The notes beneath the pieces were generated by a model. It worked only from the letters and a program-made list of their open reading frames with translations. It was not told the DNA's origin and did not search any database. Positions 1 through 6,799 of a stretch of 6,799 nucleotides of DNA are shown here, one piece after another (the first letter of the stretch is position 1; every line of letters starts with the position of its first letter). Where the stretch lies: positions 1 through 6,799 of the forward strand of contig CAYGTK010000209.1 of the NCBI GenBank assembly GCA_964352775.1, given 5' to 3'. The position numbers and the translations under genes are program-made. The stretch comes from CAYGTK01 sp964352775 (GTDB taxonomy: Bacteria; Bacteroidota; Bacteroidia; Chitinophagales; CAIOSU01).

Positions 1-1800
1 TTAGCGCACCTGCACTTGACGGCTGTATGTATTAGCACCTTGCGAAATGGTCAATAGGTAGTTGCCCGCGCTTAACTTGCCCATGTTCACAGTACTATAA
101 TTCACTCCCTTTATTGCAGGCTTCATTTCATCTTTATAGATAGACTTACCCTGCATATCTACTAACTGGATAGAAACCGCTTGTGTTCCCTCAACATAGT
201 ATTGAAGCTGTAATTGGTCTACGAACGGGTTAGGATATGTACCTATTATCAAGAGCGGATTGTGCGCGCTTGCATTGCCTGAATTTAAAGGCGCCAAACC
301 AACAGGCTTTTGTAAAGGTGTAGATGCTGCTACATTATCTTTCAAATATCTAGTGCCTGCTAAGGTGTAATTGCCACCATCATATGTTTCGTTGTAAGTT
401 TTAGTATCAATAGTGCTTACATCATAAAAGTCGCATTGGCTACTGGTGTCACGAAAATCGACAACAATATAACCTTTCAATTCTGTTTCCACATATTTCA
501 CGTTAGGGGCTAGTTGCTGTACTAAACCGAGAGTAACTGGTGTGCCCAATCCACTACTGGTGACACTATTACAAACGAATTCAACCCCAGCCGAATTGGC
601 CTGTGTATTCTCATCATAAGTAGGAGTAACAATATCAGATGACCACGCAGTATGTACATCGCCAGTTAGCACTACCAGGTCACCGCTCGTGTTGTTAACA
701 GCAGCATTAATAATATCATCCCTGTCGGTAGGGTATCCCCACCAAGCATCCTCATTACTCGTTCCTACAAGAGGTATCTCCGTGAACACTACCTGCTGGC
801 CGATTACATTCCACTTAGCTGTAGAAGTGTTCAGCTCATTCAATATCCATGCCTTTTGATCAGGACCAAGCATTTCCCTGTCGGCATCAGTACCCGAACC
901 TTGTTCATCACGACCATATAAGCGGGTATCAAGCATGTAAAGATTCACCAGGTTACCGTAGTTTATCTTACGATAAATACGAATAGTGTCGTTCACATCT
1001 GGTTGGCGAATAGGCATCCATTCATTATAAACTCTCACTCCGTTCTTTTTACGAACTTCCCAATCTCCTTCGCTAGCATCATGGTTCTGGGCACCGTCTT
1101 TATACGAATCGTTCGCGGTTTCATGGTCATCCCAAACCGAAATAAAAGCATGCTGCTGGTGAACTGCACGTAAGTCTTCATCTAATCGATAATGAGAATA
1201 CCTAGCGCGGTAATCATCAAGAGTTATGATCTCCGTAGGTGGGTCTAATGGTCTATCGGCAGAGCCTCCGCCATATTCATAAATATAGTCTCCTAAGTGA
1301 AGCACCGCATCAATATCATCTCGCTTCGAAATGGCATTGTAAGCATTAAAATAGCCCGCTGTATAATTGGAACAGCTAACCACTGCAATACGCACATTAT
1401 CGTTATCGCCAGTAGGGGCGGTTTTAGTTCTGCCTATCAATGAGGAAGCTCCGCCCGTTGTAAACTGGTAGTAGTATACCGTATTCGGCGCTAAGCCAGA
1501 AACATCAACTTTAACAGTGTAATCTCTGCTCGCATCAGTTGTAAATGTTCCACTTGCGGCAGCGCTTGCAAAGTCTACATCGGTAGAAATTACCCAATCA
1601 ACATCTACAGAAATATCTTGTGTGGTTACTCGCGTCCAAATAATAACAGCATCTGACAATGGGTCGCCAGAAGCTACCCCATGATAGAAAGGCGCAAGCG
1701 TAGAATCCAATTTCAACCGCTTTAACGAAGCATGATGTGCTTGGGCGTATCCTCCGAAAAGAAAGAAACATGAGAAAGCAAGCGTAAGTAAGGTGCGCAT
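1..1800 (-). CDS. phoD: Secreted PhoD-like alkaline phosphatase/phosphodiesterase with T9SS sorting domain (copy 1)
   Basis: Complete 599-residue protein, ATG at 1798-1800, TAA at 1-3. The family hydrolyses phosphomonoesters and phosphodiesters with an Fe/Ca active site. Residues 1-21 form a Sec-type signal peptide (one Arg, hydrophobic core, AQA before His22), with no twin-arginine motif. Residues about 37-130 are the PhoD N-terminal beta domain, marked by GVASGDP and IIWTR. Residues about 135-480 are the metallophosphatase core: Cys143 (by inference the equivalent of the iron-binding Cys in Bacillus subtilis PhoD), GDYIYE 170-175, WDDHE 223-227, DTR 291-293 and GDVHTAW 380-386. Residues about 516-599 are a T9SS type A sorting domain, with YPNPF at 522-526, GNYLLTI near 579-585 and a basic end. 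The product should therefore cross the inner membrane by Sec and then be exported or surface-anchored by T9SS. It lies 93 bp downstream of a same-strand paralogue. Exact substrate (monoester, diester or phospholipid) cannot be told; the symbol is family-level. Confidence 0.93.
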   Translation of the reverse strand: MRTLLTLAFSCFFLFGGYAQAHHASLKRLKLDSTLAPFYHGVASGDPLSDAVIIWTRVTTQDISVDVDWVISTDVDFASAAASGTFTTDASRDYTVKVDVSGLAPNTVYYYQFTTGGASSLIGRTKTAPTGDNDNVRIAVVSCSNYTAGYFNAYNAISKRDDIDAVLHLGDYIYEYGGGSADRPLDPPTEIITLDDYRARYSHYRLDEDLRAVHQQHAFISVWDDHETANDSYKDGAQNHDASEGDWEVRKKNGVRVYNEWMPIRQPDVNDTIRIYRKINYGNLVNLYMLDTRLYGRDEQGSGTDADREMLGPDQKAWILNELNTSTAKWNVIGQQVVFTEIPLVGTSNEDAWWGYPTDRDDIINAAVNNTSGDLVVLTGDVHTAWSSDIVTPTYDENTQANSAGVEFVCNSVTSSGLGTPVTLGLVQQLAPNVKYVETELKGYIVVDFRDTSSQCDFYDVSTIDTKTYNETYDGGNYTLAGTRYLKDNVAASTPLQKPVGLAPLNSGNASAHNPLLIIGTYPNPFVDQLQLQYYVEGTQAVSIQLVDMQGKSIYKDEMKPAIKGVNYSTVNMGKLSAGNYLLTISQGANTYSRQVQVR

Positions 1801-1819
1801 GAGTCTATTATTTGTTCCC

Positions 1820-1827
1820 CAAATTTA
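1820..1827 (-). promoter_or_regulatory. Candidate Bacteroidota -7 promoter box for PhoD copy 1
   Basis: Read on the minus strand this is TAAATTTG, a full match to the Bacteroidota -7 consensus TAnnTTTG. It sits 19 nt before the ATG at 1800, which would leave a short leader. I found no convincing -33 TTTG partner at the usual 17-23 nt spacing (nearest TTG is too close, the next TTTTG too far), so this is a half-supported promoter. If real, copy 1 can be transcribed independently of the upstream paralogue. No clear Shine-Dalgarno precedes this start; the leader is A-rich, as is common in the phylum. Confidence 0.4.
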
Positions 1828-1893
1828 ATGCAAAACAAGTTCCCCACCTACATGGTATCAAAAGCTTAAAAGCTACTTAATAAAACTGCTAAA

Positions 1894-3735
1894 CTAGTTG
1901 CCTAAATGCTGAACGTGGCGCTGGTATTTAGCACCATCTTGGTCTAATATTAACATGTAACTGCCTGCTACTAATCCAGTAGGGCGAAGCTCCTTAAAAT
2001 TAACCCCAGCAATAGCAGGGCGAATTTCTTCACTCCAAACTTGCTTACCGCTCATATCAAATAGGCTAACCATAACGGGGTTTATATCATCCACGAAATA
2101 CTGTAGCAGTATTTGATCAGCAAACGGATTAGGATACGACCCTACTACTAACACAGACTCTTGAACACTACTTACTACGCCACAAGCTGGAGCTGGTGTT
2201 GCTGGTAAGTTCAGCGACGCTGCTTCCGCATTGCCTTCTTGAGAATAAGATGTGCCATTGTCCATATAATGGCTAGCATCGTAGGTTATTGTATAATTAG
2301 TGTCAGCAATATTATCTACCGAATAATAATCGGCCTGAACTTTATCTGCCCTTATGTCGAGCAATACATAGCCCTTACGTACCAATTCAGCATACTTAAC
2401 ATTGCTAGCAATATTTTGAATAGTAGAAAGCGGAATTGGAATAGGGCTGCTCTCTCTAGTAATACTATTACAGACGAACTCTACCCCTGATGAACCCGTA
2501 GGTGGGTTTCCGTTGGTGTAGCCACTAGTTCCAACAATATCACTCACCCAAGCAGTATGTACATCGCCTGTAAGCACTACGAAATTGCTGATATTGTTCT
2601 GCTCAACAAAGTCAATAATGGTATCTCTATCTGTTGGGTACCCAAACCAAGAATCTTCATTACCATCAGGAAACACTATTGGTATTTGGCTACCTACACC
2701 AGGTATTTCAGTAAAAACCACTTGCTGGCCAATGATATTATACTGCGCAGTTGAATTACCCATTTCGTTCAGCAACCAAGTCATCTGCTGTTGACCCAAT
2801 ATAGTTCTGTCTTCTGCCGCTCCAACACCTTGTTCGCTTCTTCCATATAGGCGAGTATCGATCATGTACAGGTTTAAAAGGTCACCATAAGATATGGTTC
2901 TGTAAATACGAACTGCATCAGCCAAGTCTGGTTGACGGATAGGAACCCACTCATAATAAGCTTGGGCCGCATTCGCTTTACGAACTTCCCAAAGACCCTC
3001 GGTGGCATCATTGTGGTTAGAGGCACCATCGCGCCAAGAATTGTTTACTGATTCATGATCATCCCATACATTGATGAACGGATGCTGTTGATGCGCATAA
3101 CGAAGGTCTGCATCTAATCGATAGGTAGAATACCTAGCGCGATAATCGTCTAATGTAATTATCTCGTAAGGTGGGTCGTGTGGACGGCCAGGAGGGTCAG
3201 TATCGCCATCTTCATAAATGTAATCTCCCAGGTGGATCACCGCATCAATATCATTTCGTTTACCTATCTCTTTATAAACGTTGAAATAACCTGTAGCAAA
3301 ACTTGAACATGCCCCAACAGCAAATCGAAGATTATTGGTTGATCCAGTAGGTGCAGTTTTAGTTCTCCCGATTATTGAAATAGCGGCGCCATTCAAAAAT
3401 CGATAGTAATAAGTAGTAGCAGCAGTTAATCCCGTAACATCTACTTTGACAGTATAGTCAAGTGAAGCATCCGTTGTGAACGTACCCGACTGAACTACAT
3501 TGGTAAAACCAAGATCGGTAGCTACTTGCCAATCTACATCCGACGAAAGATCTTGCGTGGTAATACGTGTCCAGATAATAACCGCATCAGATAATGGGTC
3601 GCCCGAAGCAACTCCATGATAAAATGGCGCTAAACAGGGATCCATATTGAGTCGCTTCCACGATTCTGGTCCGTATTGGGCAAGTGCGATAAGCGGTATT
3701 AAAAACAGAACTAGGGAAGATAAAAGAGCACGCAT
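1894..3735 (-). CDS. phoD: Secreted PhoD-like alkaline phosphatase/phosphodiesterase with T9SS sorting domain (copy 2)
   Basis: Complete 613-residue protein from the ATG at 3733-3735 to TAG at 1894-1896. The frame stays open to a TTG at 3763-3765, but the ATG puts the signal peptide (MRALLSS start, hydrophobic core, ALA then Gln20) at the N-terminus, matching its neighbour. From the ATG: beta domain about 37-130 with GVASGDP; metallophosphatase core with Cys143, GDYIYE 170-175, WDDHE 224-228, DTR 293-295 and GDVHTAW 390-396; T9SS type A sorting domain about 527-613 with YPNPF and GSYMLIL. All recognisable metal-site motifs are intact, so it should be active. More than half its core residues match copy 1 by eye, so the pair is a tandem duplication; the sorting domains are less alike. 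Oddities: an 8-residue insertion (within 349-358) and a C-terminus ending HLGN rather than a basic residue. It is divergent from the dehydrogenase gene, 87 bp away. Substrate unknown. Confidence 0.93.
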   Translation of the reverse strand: MRALLSSLVLFLIPLIALAQYGPESWKRLNMDPCLAPFYHGVASGDPLSDAVIIWTRITTQDLSSDVDWQVATDLGFTNVVQSGTFTTDASLDYTVKVDVTGLTAATTYYYRFLNGAAISIIGRTKTAPTGSTNNLRFAVGACSSFATGYFNVYKEIGKRNDIDAVIHLGDYIYEDGDTDPPGRPHDPPYEIITLDDYRARYSTYRLDADLRYAHQQHPFINVWDDHESVNNSWRDGASNHNDATEGLWEVRKANAAQAYYEWVPIRQPDLADAVRIYRTISYGDLLNLYMIDTRLYGRSEQGVGAAEDRTILGQQQMTWLLNEMGNSTAQYNIIGQQVVFTEIPGVGSQIPIVFPDGNEDSWFGYPTDRDTIIDFVEQNNISNFVVLTGDVHTAWVSDIVGTSGYTNGNPPTGSSGVEFVCNSITRESSPIPIPLSTIQNIASNVKYAELVRKGYVLLDIRADKVQADYYSVDNIADTNYTITYDASHYMDNGTSYSQEGNAEAASLNLPATPAPACGVVSSVQESVLVVGSYPNPFADQILLQYFVDDINPVMVSLFDMSGKQVWSEEIRPAIAGVNFKELRPTGLVAGSYMLILDQDGAKYQRHVQHLGN

Positions 3736-3770
3736 GATGTCGTTCGGTTTAATATTGAAGAACAATGGGT

Positions 3771-3778
3771 TATAATTG
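3771..3778 (+). promoter_or_regulatory. Candidate -7 promoter box for the dehydrogenase gene
   Basis: TATAATTG matches five of the six fixed positions of the Bacteroidota -7 box TAnnTTTG and also contains a TATAAT hexamer. A TTTA at 3748-3751 lies at roughly the right distance to be a weak -33 element. The box ends 44 nt before the ATG at 3823. It lies in the 87-bp divergent spacer (3736-3822), which must also hold the promoter for PhoD copy 2; I see no good box for that gene on the minus strand. Confidence 0.33.
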
Positions 3779-3808
3779 CAGCCCCAAGTTACTTATTTGA
3801 AAAAACAT

Positions 3809-3815
3809 AAAGGAA
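3809..3815 (+). promoter_or_regulatory. Shine-Dalgarno-like site of the dehydrogenase gene
   Basis: AAAGGAA lies 7 nt before the ATG at 3823, a normal spacing. It supports that ATG as the true start and is the only good Shine-Dalgarno-like site seen in the window; the two PhoD starts have none. Confidence 0.55.
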
Positions 3816-3822
3816 TAGCGAA

Positions 3823-4944
3823 ATGAAAATAGCGGTTTTAGGTGGTGGAATGGTAGGAAGTGCCATAGCGAAAGACTTACAGACTAGTTATGGTAGTGTA
3901 ACTGTTGCCGACTATAGTAACGAAGTTTTACAAACGCTAAAGCAAGCTGGAATAAGTACCCAACAAGCTGATCTATCTGACCGAAGTAAAGTAAAAGCAG
4001 TTATTGCAGATGCTGATATAGTGGTAGGTGCTGTACCAGGTTATATGGGTTTTGAAACCGCCAGAACTGTTATTGAAGCGGGAAAAAATTACGTTGACAT
4101 TTCTTTCTTTCCTGAAGACCCTTTTGAATTGCAGGCTTTAGCCAAGGAAAAAGGTGTGATAGCTATTGTCGATTTCGGCGTAGCTCCAGGTTCTAGTAAC
4201 TTGATATTGGGTTACCATTATGCCAATATGAAAATTGATGAATTCAGTTGCTACGTGGGTGGCTTACCTAAGGCGCGCACCTTACCTTGGCAATATAAGG
4301 CTCCCTTCTCTCCTATCGATGTAATTGAAGAGTATACCCGACCAGCTCGGTTGATGGAAAACGGAAAGGTGGTGACCAAGCCTGCCCTTACCGAACCAGA
4401 AATGCTACAGTTTGAAGAATGCGGAACGCTCGAGGCATTTAATACCGATGGACTACGAACCGTGTTAGATACCATTAAAGTATTGAACATGAAAGAGAAA
4501 ACATTGCGCTATCCGGGTCACCGCAGCAATGTGGAAGTTCTTCGCGATAGTGGTATGTTCAGTATGGAAGAAACCGAAGTGAACGGGGTTAAGGTTAAAC
4601 CTATAGACCTTACGGCAAAGTTATTATTCAAAGAATGGAAGCTTGGTGCTGAAGAGCCGGAATTCACCATTATGCGCATCACCGTAGAGGGAACAGAAAA
4701 TGGTGTTGCCAAAACTTATACCTACTCATTATACGACGAGTATGACCCAACAACCAAAACCAGCAGTATGGCCCGCACAACAGGCTATACTTGTACGGCA
4801 GGTGTAACGCTATTAATAGACGAACTTGTAACTGAAGCAGGCGTTTATGCTCCTGAACAGATAGGTCAGCTAGCAGGATGTTTTGATAGTGTTATGGCTC
4901 ACCTAGCTGAGCGCAACATCAAATTCAAGGTAAAAGAGGCTTAA
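3823..4944 (+). CDS. Saccharopine dehydrogenase-family oxidoreductase, possibly L-lysine dehydrogenase
   Basis: Complete 373-residue cytoplasmic protein with no signal peptide. Residues 1-120 form a Rossmann fold: GGGMVG at 7-12 (the GxGxxG dinucleotide loop) and Asp30 at the end of the second strand, which suggests NAD rather than NADP. DFGVAPG at 117-123 leads into the catalytic/dimerisation domain, with GGLP at 146-149 and YPGH at 230-233, both typical of saccharopine dehydrogenase and lysine dehydrogenase relatives. The length is close to that of bacterial L-lysine dehydrogenase (about 385 residues), which deaminates lysine to aminoadipate semialdehyde. Other possibilities are saccharopine reductase or a carboxynorspermidine synthase-like enzyme; the family call is firm, the substrate is inference. 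The start is supported by AAAGGAA 7 nt upstream. It is divergent from PhoD copy 2 and overlaps the convergent S9 peptidase gene by 4 nt at its stop. No lysine-pathway partner gene is in the window. Confidence 0.88.
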   Translation: MKIAVLGGGMVGSAIAKDLQTSYGSVTVADYSNEVLQTLKQAGISTQQADLSDRSKVKAVIADADIVVGAVPGYMGFETARTVIEAGKNYVDISFFPEDPFELQALAKEKGVIAIVDFGVAPGSSNLILGYHYANMKIDEFSCYVGGLPKARTLPWQYKAPFSPIDVIEEYTRPARLMENGKVVTKPALTEPEMLQFEECGTLEAFNTDGLRTVLDTIKVLNMKEKTLRYPGHRSNVEVLRDSGMFSMEETEVNGVKVKPIDLTAKLLFKEWKLGAEEPEFTIMRITVEGTENGVAKTYTYSLYDEYDPTTKTSSMARTTGYTCTAGVTLLIDELVTEAGVYAPEQIGQLAGCFDSVMAHLAERNIKFKVKEA

Positions 4945-4952
4945 GCCTCTTT
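4933..4952. terminator. Perfect 20-bp palindrome, probable bidirectional terminator overlapping both stop codons
   Basis: AAAGAGGCTTAAGCCTCTTT equals its own reverse complement. As RNA in either direction it can form an 8-bp stem (AAAGAGGC with GCCTCTTT) and a UUAA loop. The stem foot is A-rich on the 5' side and U-rich on the 3' side, with three U on the plus transcript and four on the minus, so it can serve as a modest intrinsic terminator both ways. Both genes end inside it: plus stop TAA 4942-4944, minus stop TAA 4941-4943. The U-tract is short, so strength is uncertain. Confidence 0.7.
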
Positions 4953-6799
4953 ACCCAAATGCATCCCTAAGAAACCGCACATTGCTTTGTAGAACTCAAA
5001 GCGGTTCTCCTCGTTGCGGAAACCATGGCCTTCATTCTCTTTTACCATGTAAGGTACGTTCACTCCATTTTCGCGAAGGGCATCTACGATCTGGTTCGAT
5101 TCTTCAATGTTCACACGAGGGTCTTTAGCTCCTTGCACTACGAATAGGGGCACTTTTATCTTATCAACGTGATATACTGGTGAAGCAGCTTCCATTAGCT
5201 CTTTATCAGCTTCTGGGTCACCCACCATTTCATACATCATGGTTAGGTATGGTTTCCAGTAAGGAGGAATGGTCTTCATAAAAGTGAATAGGTTAGATAC
5301 ACCTACATAATCTACACCACAAGCATATACATCTGGGGTGAATGTTACGCCCGCCAAAGTAGCATAGCCACCATAGCTAGCACCGTATATAGCTACTCGG
5401 TCTTTATCAGCTATACCTTCATCTATTAACCACTGCACACCATCGGTAATATCATTTTGCATTTCCTTACCCCACTTCTTAAAGCTCGATTCCCAGAATT
5501 CGCGACCATAACCCGTTGAACCACGATAATTCATTTGGAATACCGCGTAACCTCGGTTGGCTAGTAATTGTACTTCAGGATTAAAGCCCCAATTATCGCG
5601 CACCCACGGTCCACCATGTGGATTTACCACAACTGGTAAGTTTTTAGGTTCAACTCCTTTAGGTAGCGTTAAGTATCCATGCACGGTCAAGCCATCGCGA
5701 GTGGTGTATTGAATAGGCTTCATTTCAGCCATATCCTCCTCCTTAAGCTTGTCGTTTACGTTAGCCAATTTAGTTAATTCGTCGGTAGACTTATCATACA
5801 AGTAATAGCTTCCTAATGAACGATCACTATAAGTACGTACAATGTATTTCACCTCATCATCATCTACGCTAGATACTACTATCTCGTACTTACCTAGGTC
5901 CTGCTCTAATCGCTTGTAAAGATCTTCTGCCTCCTCATCTAAGAAAACACGTTGCCGTTTCCAGCCCGTGTAAGAAATAGCGGTAAGCACCTTGCGTTTA
6001 CGGGAATAGCTCAAATTACTCAAGTCGTATTCTTCATGCTCAAGAAGCACTTCTAGCTCTTCACCTGTGCGAGCATCTATTTTAACTACAGCCTCTTTAT
6101 CTCTACCCAAATTGCTCAGGGCATAAAGGTTCTTGTTATCAAAAGTGAAAAAGAGGGGATTCAACGTTTCTTTAAAATTAGTAGTCTTCACCACCGTCCA
6201 TTCATCTTGTTCTGTTTCGCGGTAGAGTAAGTTACTATTCACCCCATCACTAATTCTTGATGCCGCTCTAATTTTACCTTCATGGTCGGTTAACCACGTA
6301 GAGATAGGATTCATTATATCCTCGTTCTTCGCCAATTGGGTCAATTCACCTGTAGTAATATCTAAGCGATATGGCTCATGAAGTTGAGGGTTGTTCTTAT
6401 TCAGCCCAACTATAATTTCGTTCTTGATCTCTGGCAGGTCATCAATTATCTGTGCCCGTACTTCCTCAAATGGAGTCAGGCCTTTCTCTCCTGAACCATC
6501 ACGGTTAGCTGCATAAATATGGAAATTCTCATCACCGCCATTATCCTTGGCATATAATAGTATATCATCATTGGCCCAAAAATAGCCAGCCATGTCACGG
6601 TCAGTTTGGCTAGTTACGCGTGTTGGCTCAGCATCACTTCCTAGCTCCTGAACAAATACATTCAATCGATTCTCGTATGGTCCTAGGTAGGCAATGTAAG
6701 TTCCGTTAGGCGAGATCTGGTAGGCAGTACGTTCTGGATTTTGGAAAAAATCTTCTACTGCTATCGTGCCTTTGTCTAAGGTCACTAACTGAGCTATTT
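4941..6799 (-). CDS. S9-family (prolyl oligopeptidase-like) serine peptidase, N-terminus beyond the window
   Basis: Serine peptidase acting on short peptides, in the acylaminoacyl-peptidase / dipeptidyl-peptidase branch. Numbering from an in-frame GTG at 6783-6785: residues about 20-350 are a beta-propeller (repeats such as ISPNGTYIAYLG and FHIYAANRDGSG), which in this family screens out large substrates. Residues about 360-614 are the alpha/beta-hydrolase domain, with NPHGGPW 388-394 and NYRGSTGYG 419-427 around the oxyanion site. The triad is Ser470 in GASYGGY, Asp555 in GAKDPRV and His587 in EGHGF, all intact. The frame continues without a stop through the last 14 bases, encoding Ile-Ala-Gln-Leu before the GTG, so the real start probably lies outside and the GTG should not be trusted. 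Location is therefore undecided: cytoplasmic if the missing part is a few residues, exported if it is a signal peptide. It ends at the shared palindrome with the dehydrogenase gene. Exact specificity unknown. Confidence 0.92.
   Translation of the reverse strand, partial: IAQLVTLDKGTIAVEDFFQNPERTAYQISPNGTYIAYLGPYENRLNVFVQELGSDAEPTRVTSQTDRDMAGYFWANDDILLYAKDNGGDENFHIYAANRDGSGEKGLTPFEEVRAQIIDDLPEIKNEIIVGLNKNNPQLHEPYRLDITTGELTQLAKNEDIMNPISTWLTDHEGKIRAASRISDGVNSNLLYRETEQDEWTVVKTTNFKETLNPLFFTFDNKNLYALSNLGRDKEAVVKIDARTGEELEVLLEHEEYDLSNLSYSRKRKVLTAISYTGWKRQRVFLDEEAEDLYKRLEQDLGKYEIVVSSVDDDEVKYIVRTYSDRSLGSYYLYDKSTDELTKLANVNDKLKEEDMAEMKPIQYTTRDGLTVHGYLTLPKGVEPKNLPVVVNPHGGPWVRDNWGFNPEVQLLANRGYAVFQMNYRGSTGYGREFWESSFKKWGKEMQNDITDGVQWLIDEGIADKDRVAIYGASYGGYATLAGVTFTPDVYACGVDYVGVSNLFTFMKTIPPYWKPYLTMMYEMVGDPEADKELMEAASPVYHVDKIKVPLFVVQGAKDPRVNIEESNQIVDALRENGVNVPYMVKENEGHGFRNEENRFEFYKAMCGFLGMHLGKEA

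Noticed and set aside
1863..1874. Short inverted repeat AGCTTAAAAGCT between the PhoD genes as a terminator of copy 2
   Set aside because: The stem is only 4-5 bp, AT-rich, with an impractically small loop and a weak following U-run; chance is the simpler explanation.
2239..2794. Plus-strand open frames of 65-83 codons inside PhoD copy 2
   Set aside because: They lie wholly antisense to a strongly conserved coding gene, overlap one another, and show no recognisable domain.
3736..3765. N-terminal extension of PhoD copy 2 to a TTG start
   Set aside because: It would place ten polar residues ahead of the signal peptide, has no Shine-Dalgarno, and the internal ATG at 3735 matches the start of the paralogue.
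4251..4712. Two minus-strand open frames inside the dehydrogenase gene
   Set aside because: They are antisense to conserved family motifs (YPGH region) with no start signal or recognisable product.
1..6799. Search for mobile elements, CRISPR repeats, tRNA genes or a defence system
   Set aside because: Coding genes fill nearly all of the window, all belong to known metabolic enzyme families, and no terminal repeats, repeat-spacer pattern or tRNA-like fold was seen in the short spacers.

Overview
The window most likely comes from a member of the Bacteroidota (Bacteroidetes). The main evidence is that two secreted enzymes end in a type IX secretion system (T9SS) sorting domain, a system confined to that phylum and close relatives. 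Supporting signs are moderate-to-low GC by eye, weak Shine-Dalgarno use and a TAnnTTTG-like promoter box. I do not narrow it to a genus.

Layout: positions 1-3735 hold two tandem, same-strand (minus) paralogues of PhoD-type alkaline phosphatase/phosphodiesterase. Each has a short Sec-type signal peptide, an intact metallophosphatase core and a C-terminal T9SS sorting domain. The upstream copy (1894-3735) would be transcribed first; 93 bp later the second copy starts, with its own candidate promoter box. An 87-bp divergent spacer (3736-3822) separates this pair from a plus-strand gene (3823-4944) of the saccharopine dehydrogenase / lysine dehydrogenase superfamily. That gene runs tail-to-tail into a minus-strand S9 (prolyl oligopeptidase-like) serine peptidase that fills 4941-6799 and whose true N-terminus lies beyond the right edge.

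How the genes may fit together: the two PhoD proteins probably act at the cell surface or outside, releasing phosphate from organic phosphomonoesters or diesters. The dehydrogenase is probably a cytoplasmic amino-acid enzyme (lysine or saccharopine type), and the peptidase cleaves short peptides. All could serve nutrient scavenging, but nothing in the sequence shows co-regulation.

The most distinctive feature is a perfect 20-bp palindrome (4933-4952) where the dehydrogenase and peptidase genes meet. It holds both stop codons, gives both proteins the same last three residues (Lys-Glu-Ala), and probably serves as a compact two-way terminator inside coding sequence. I saw no mobile element, CRISPR array, RNA gene or phage gene, and nothing that amounts to a new multi-gene system. 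No gene-free stretch exceeds 100 bp.
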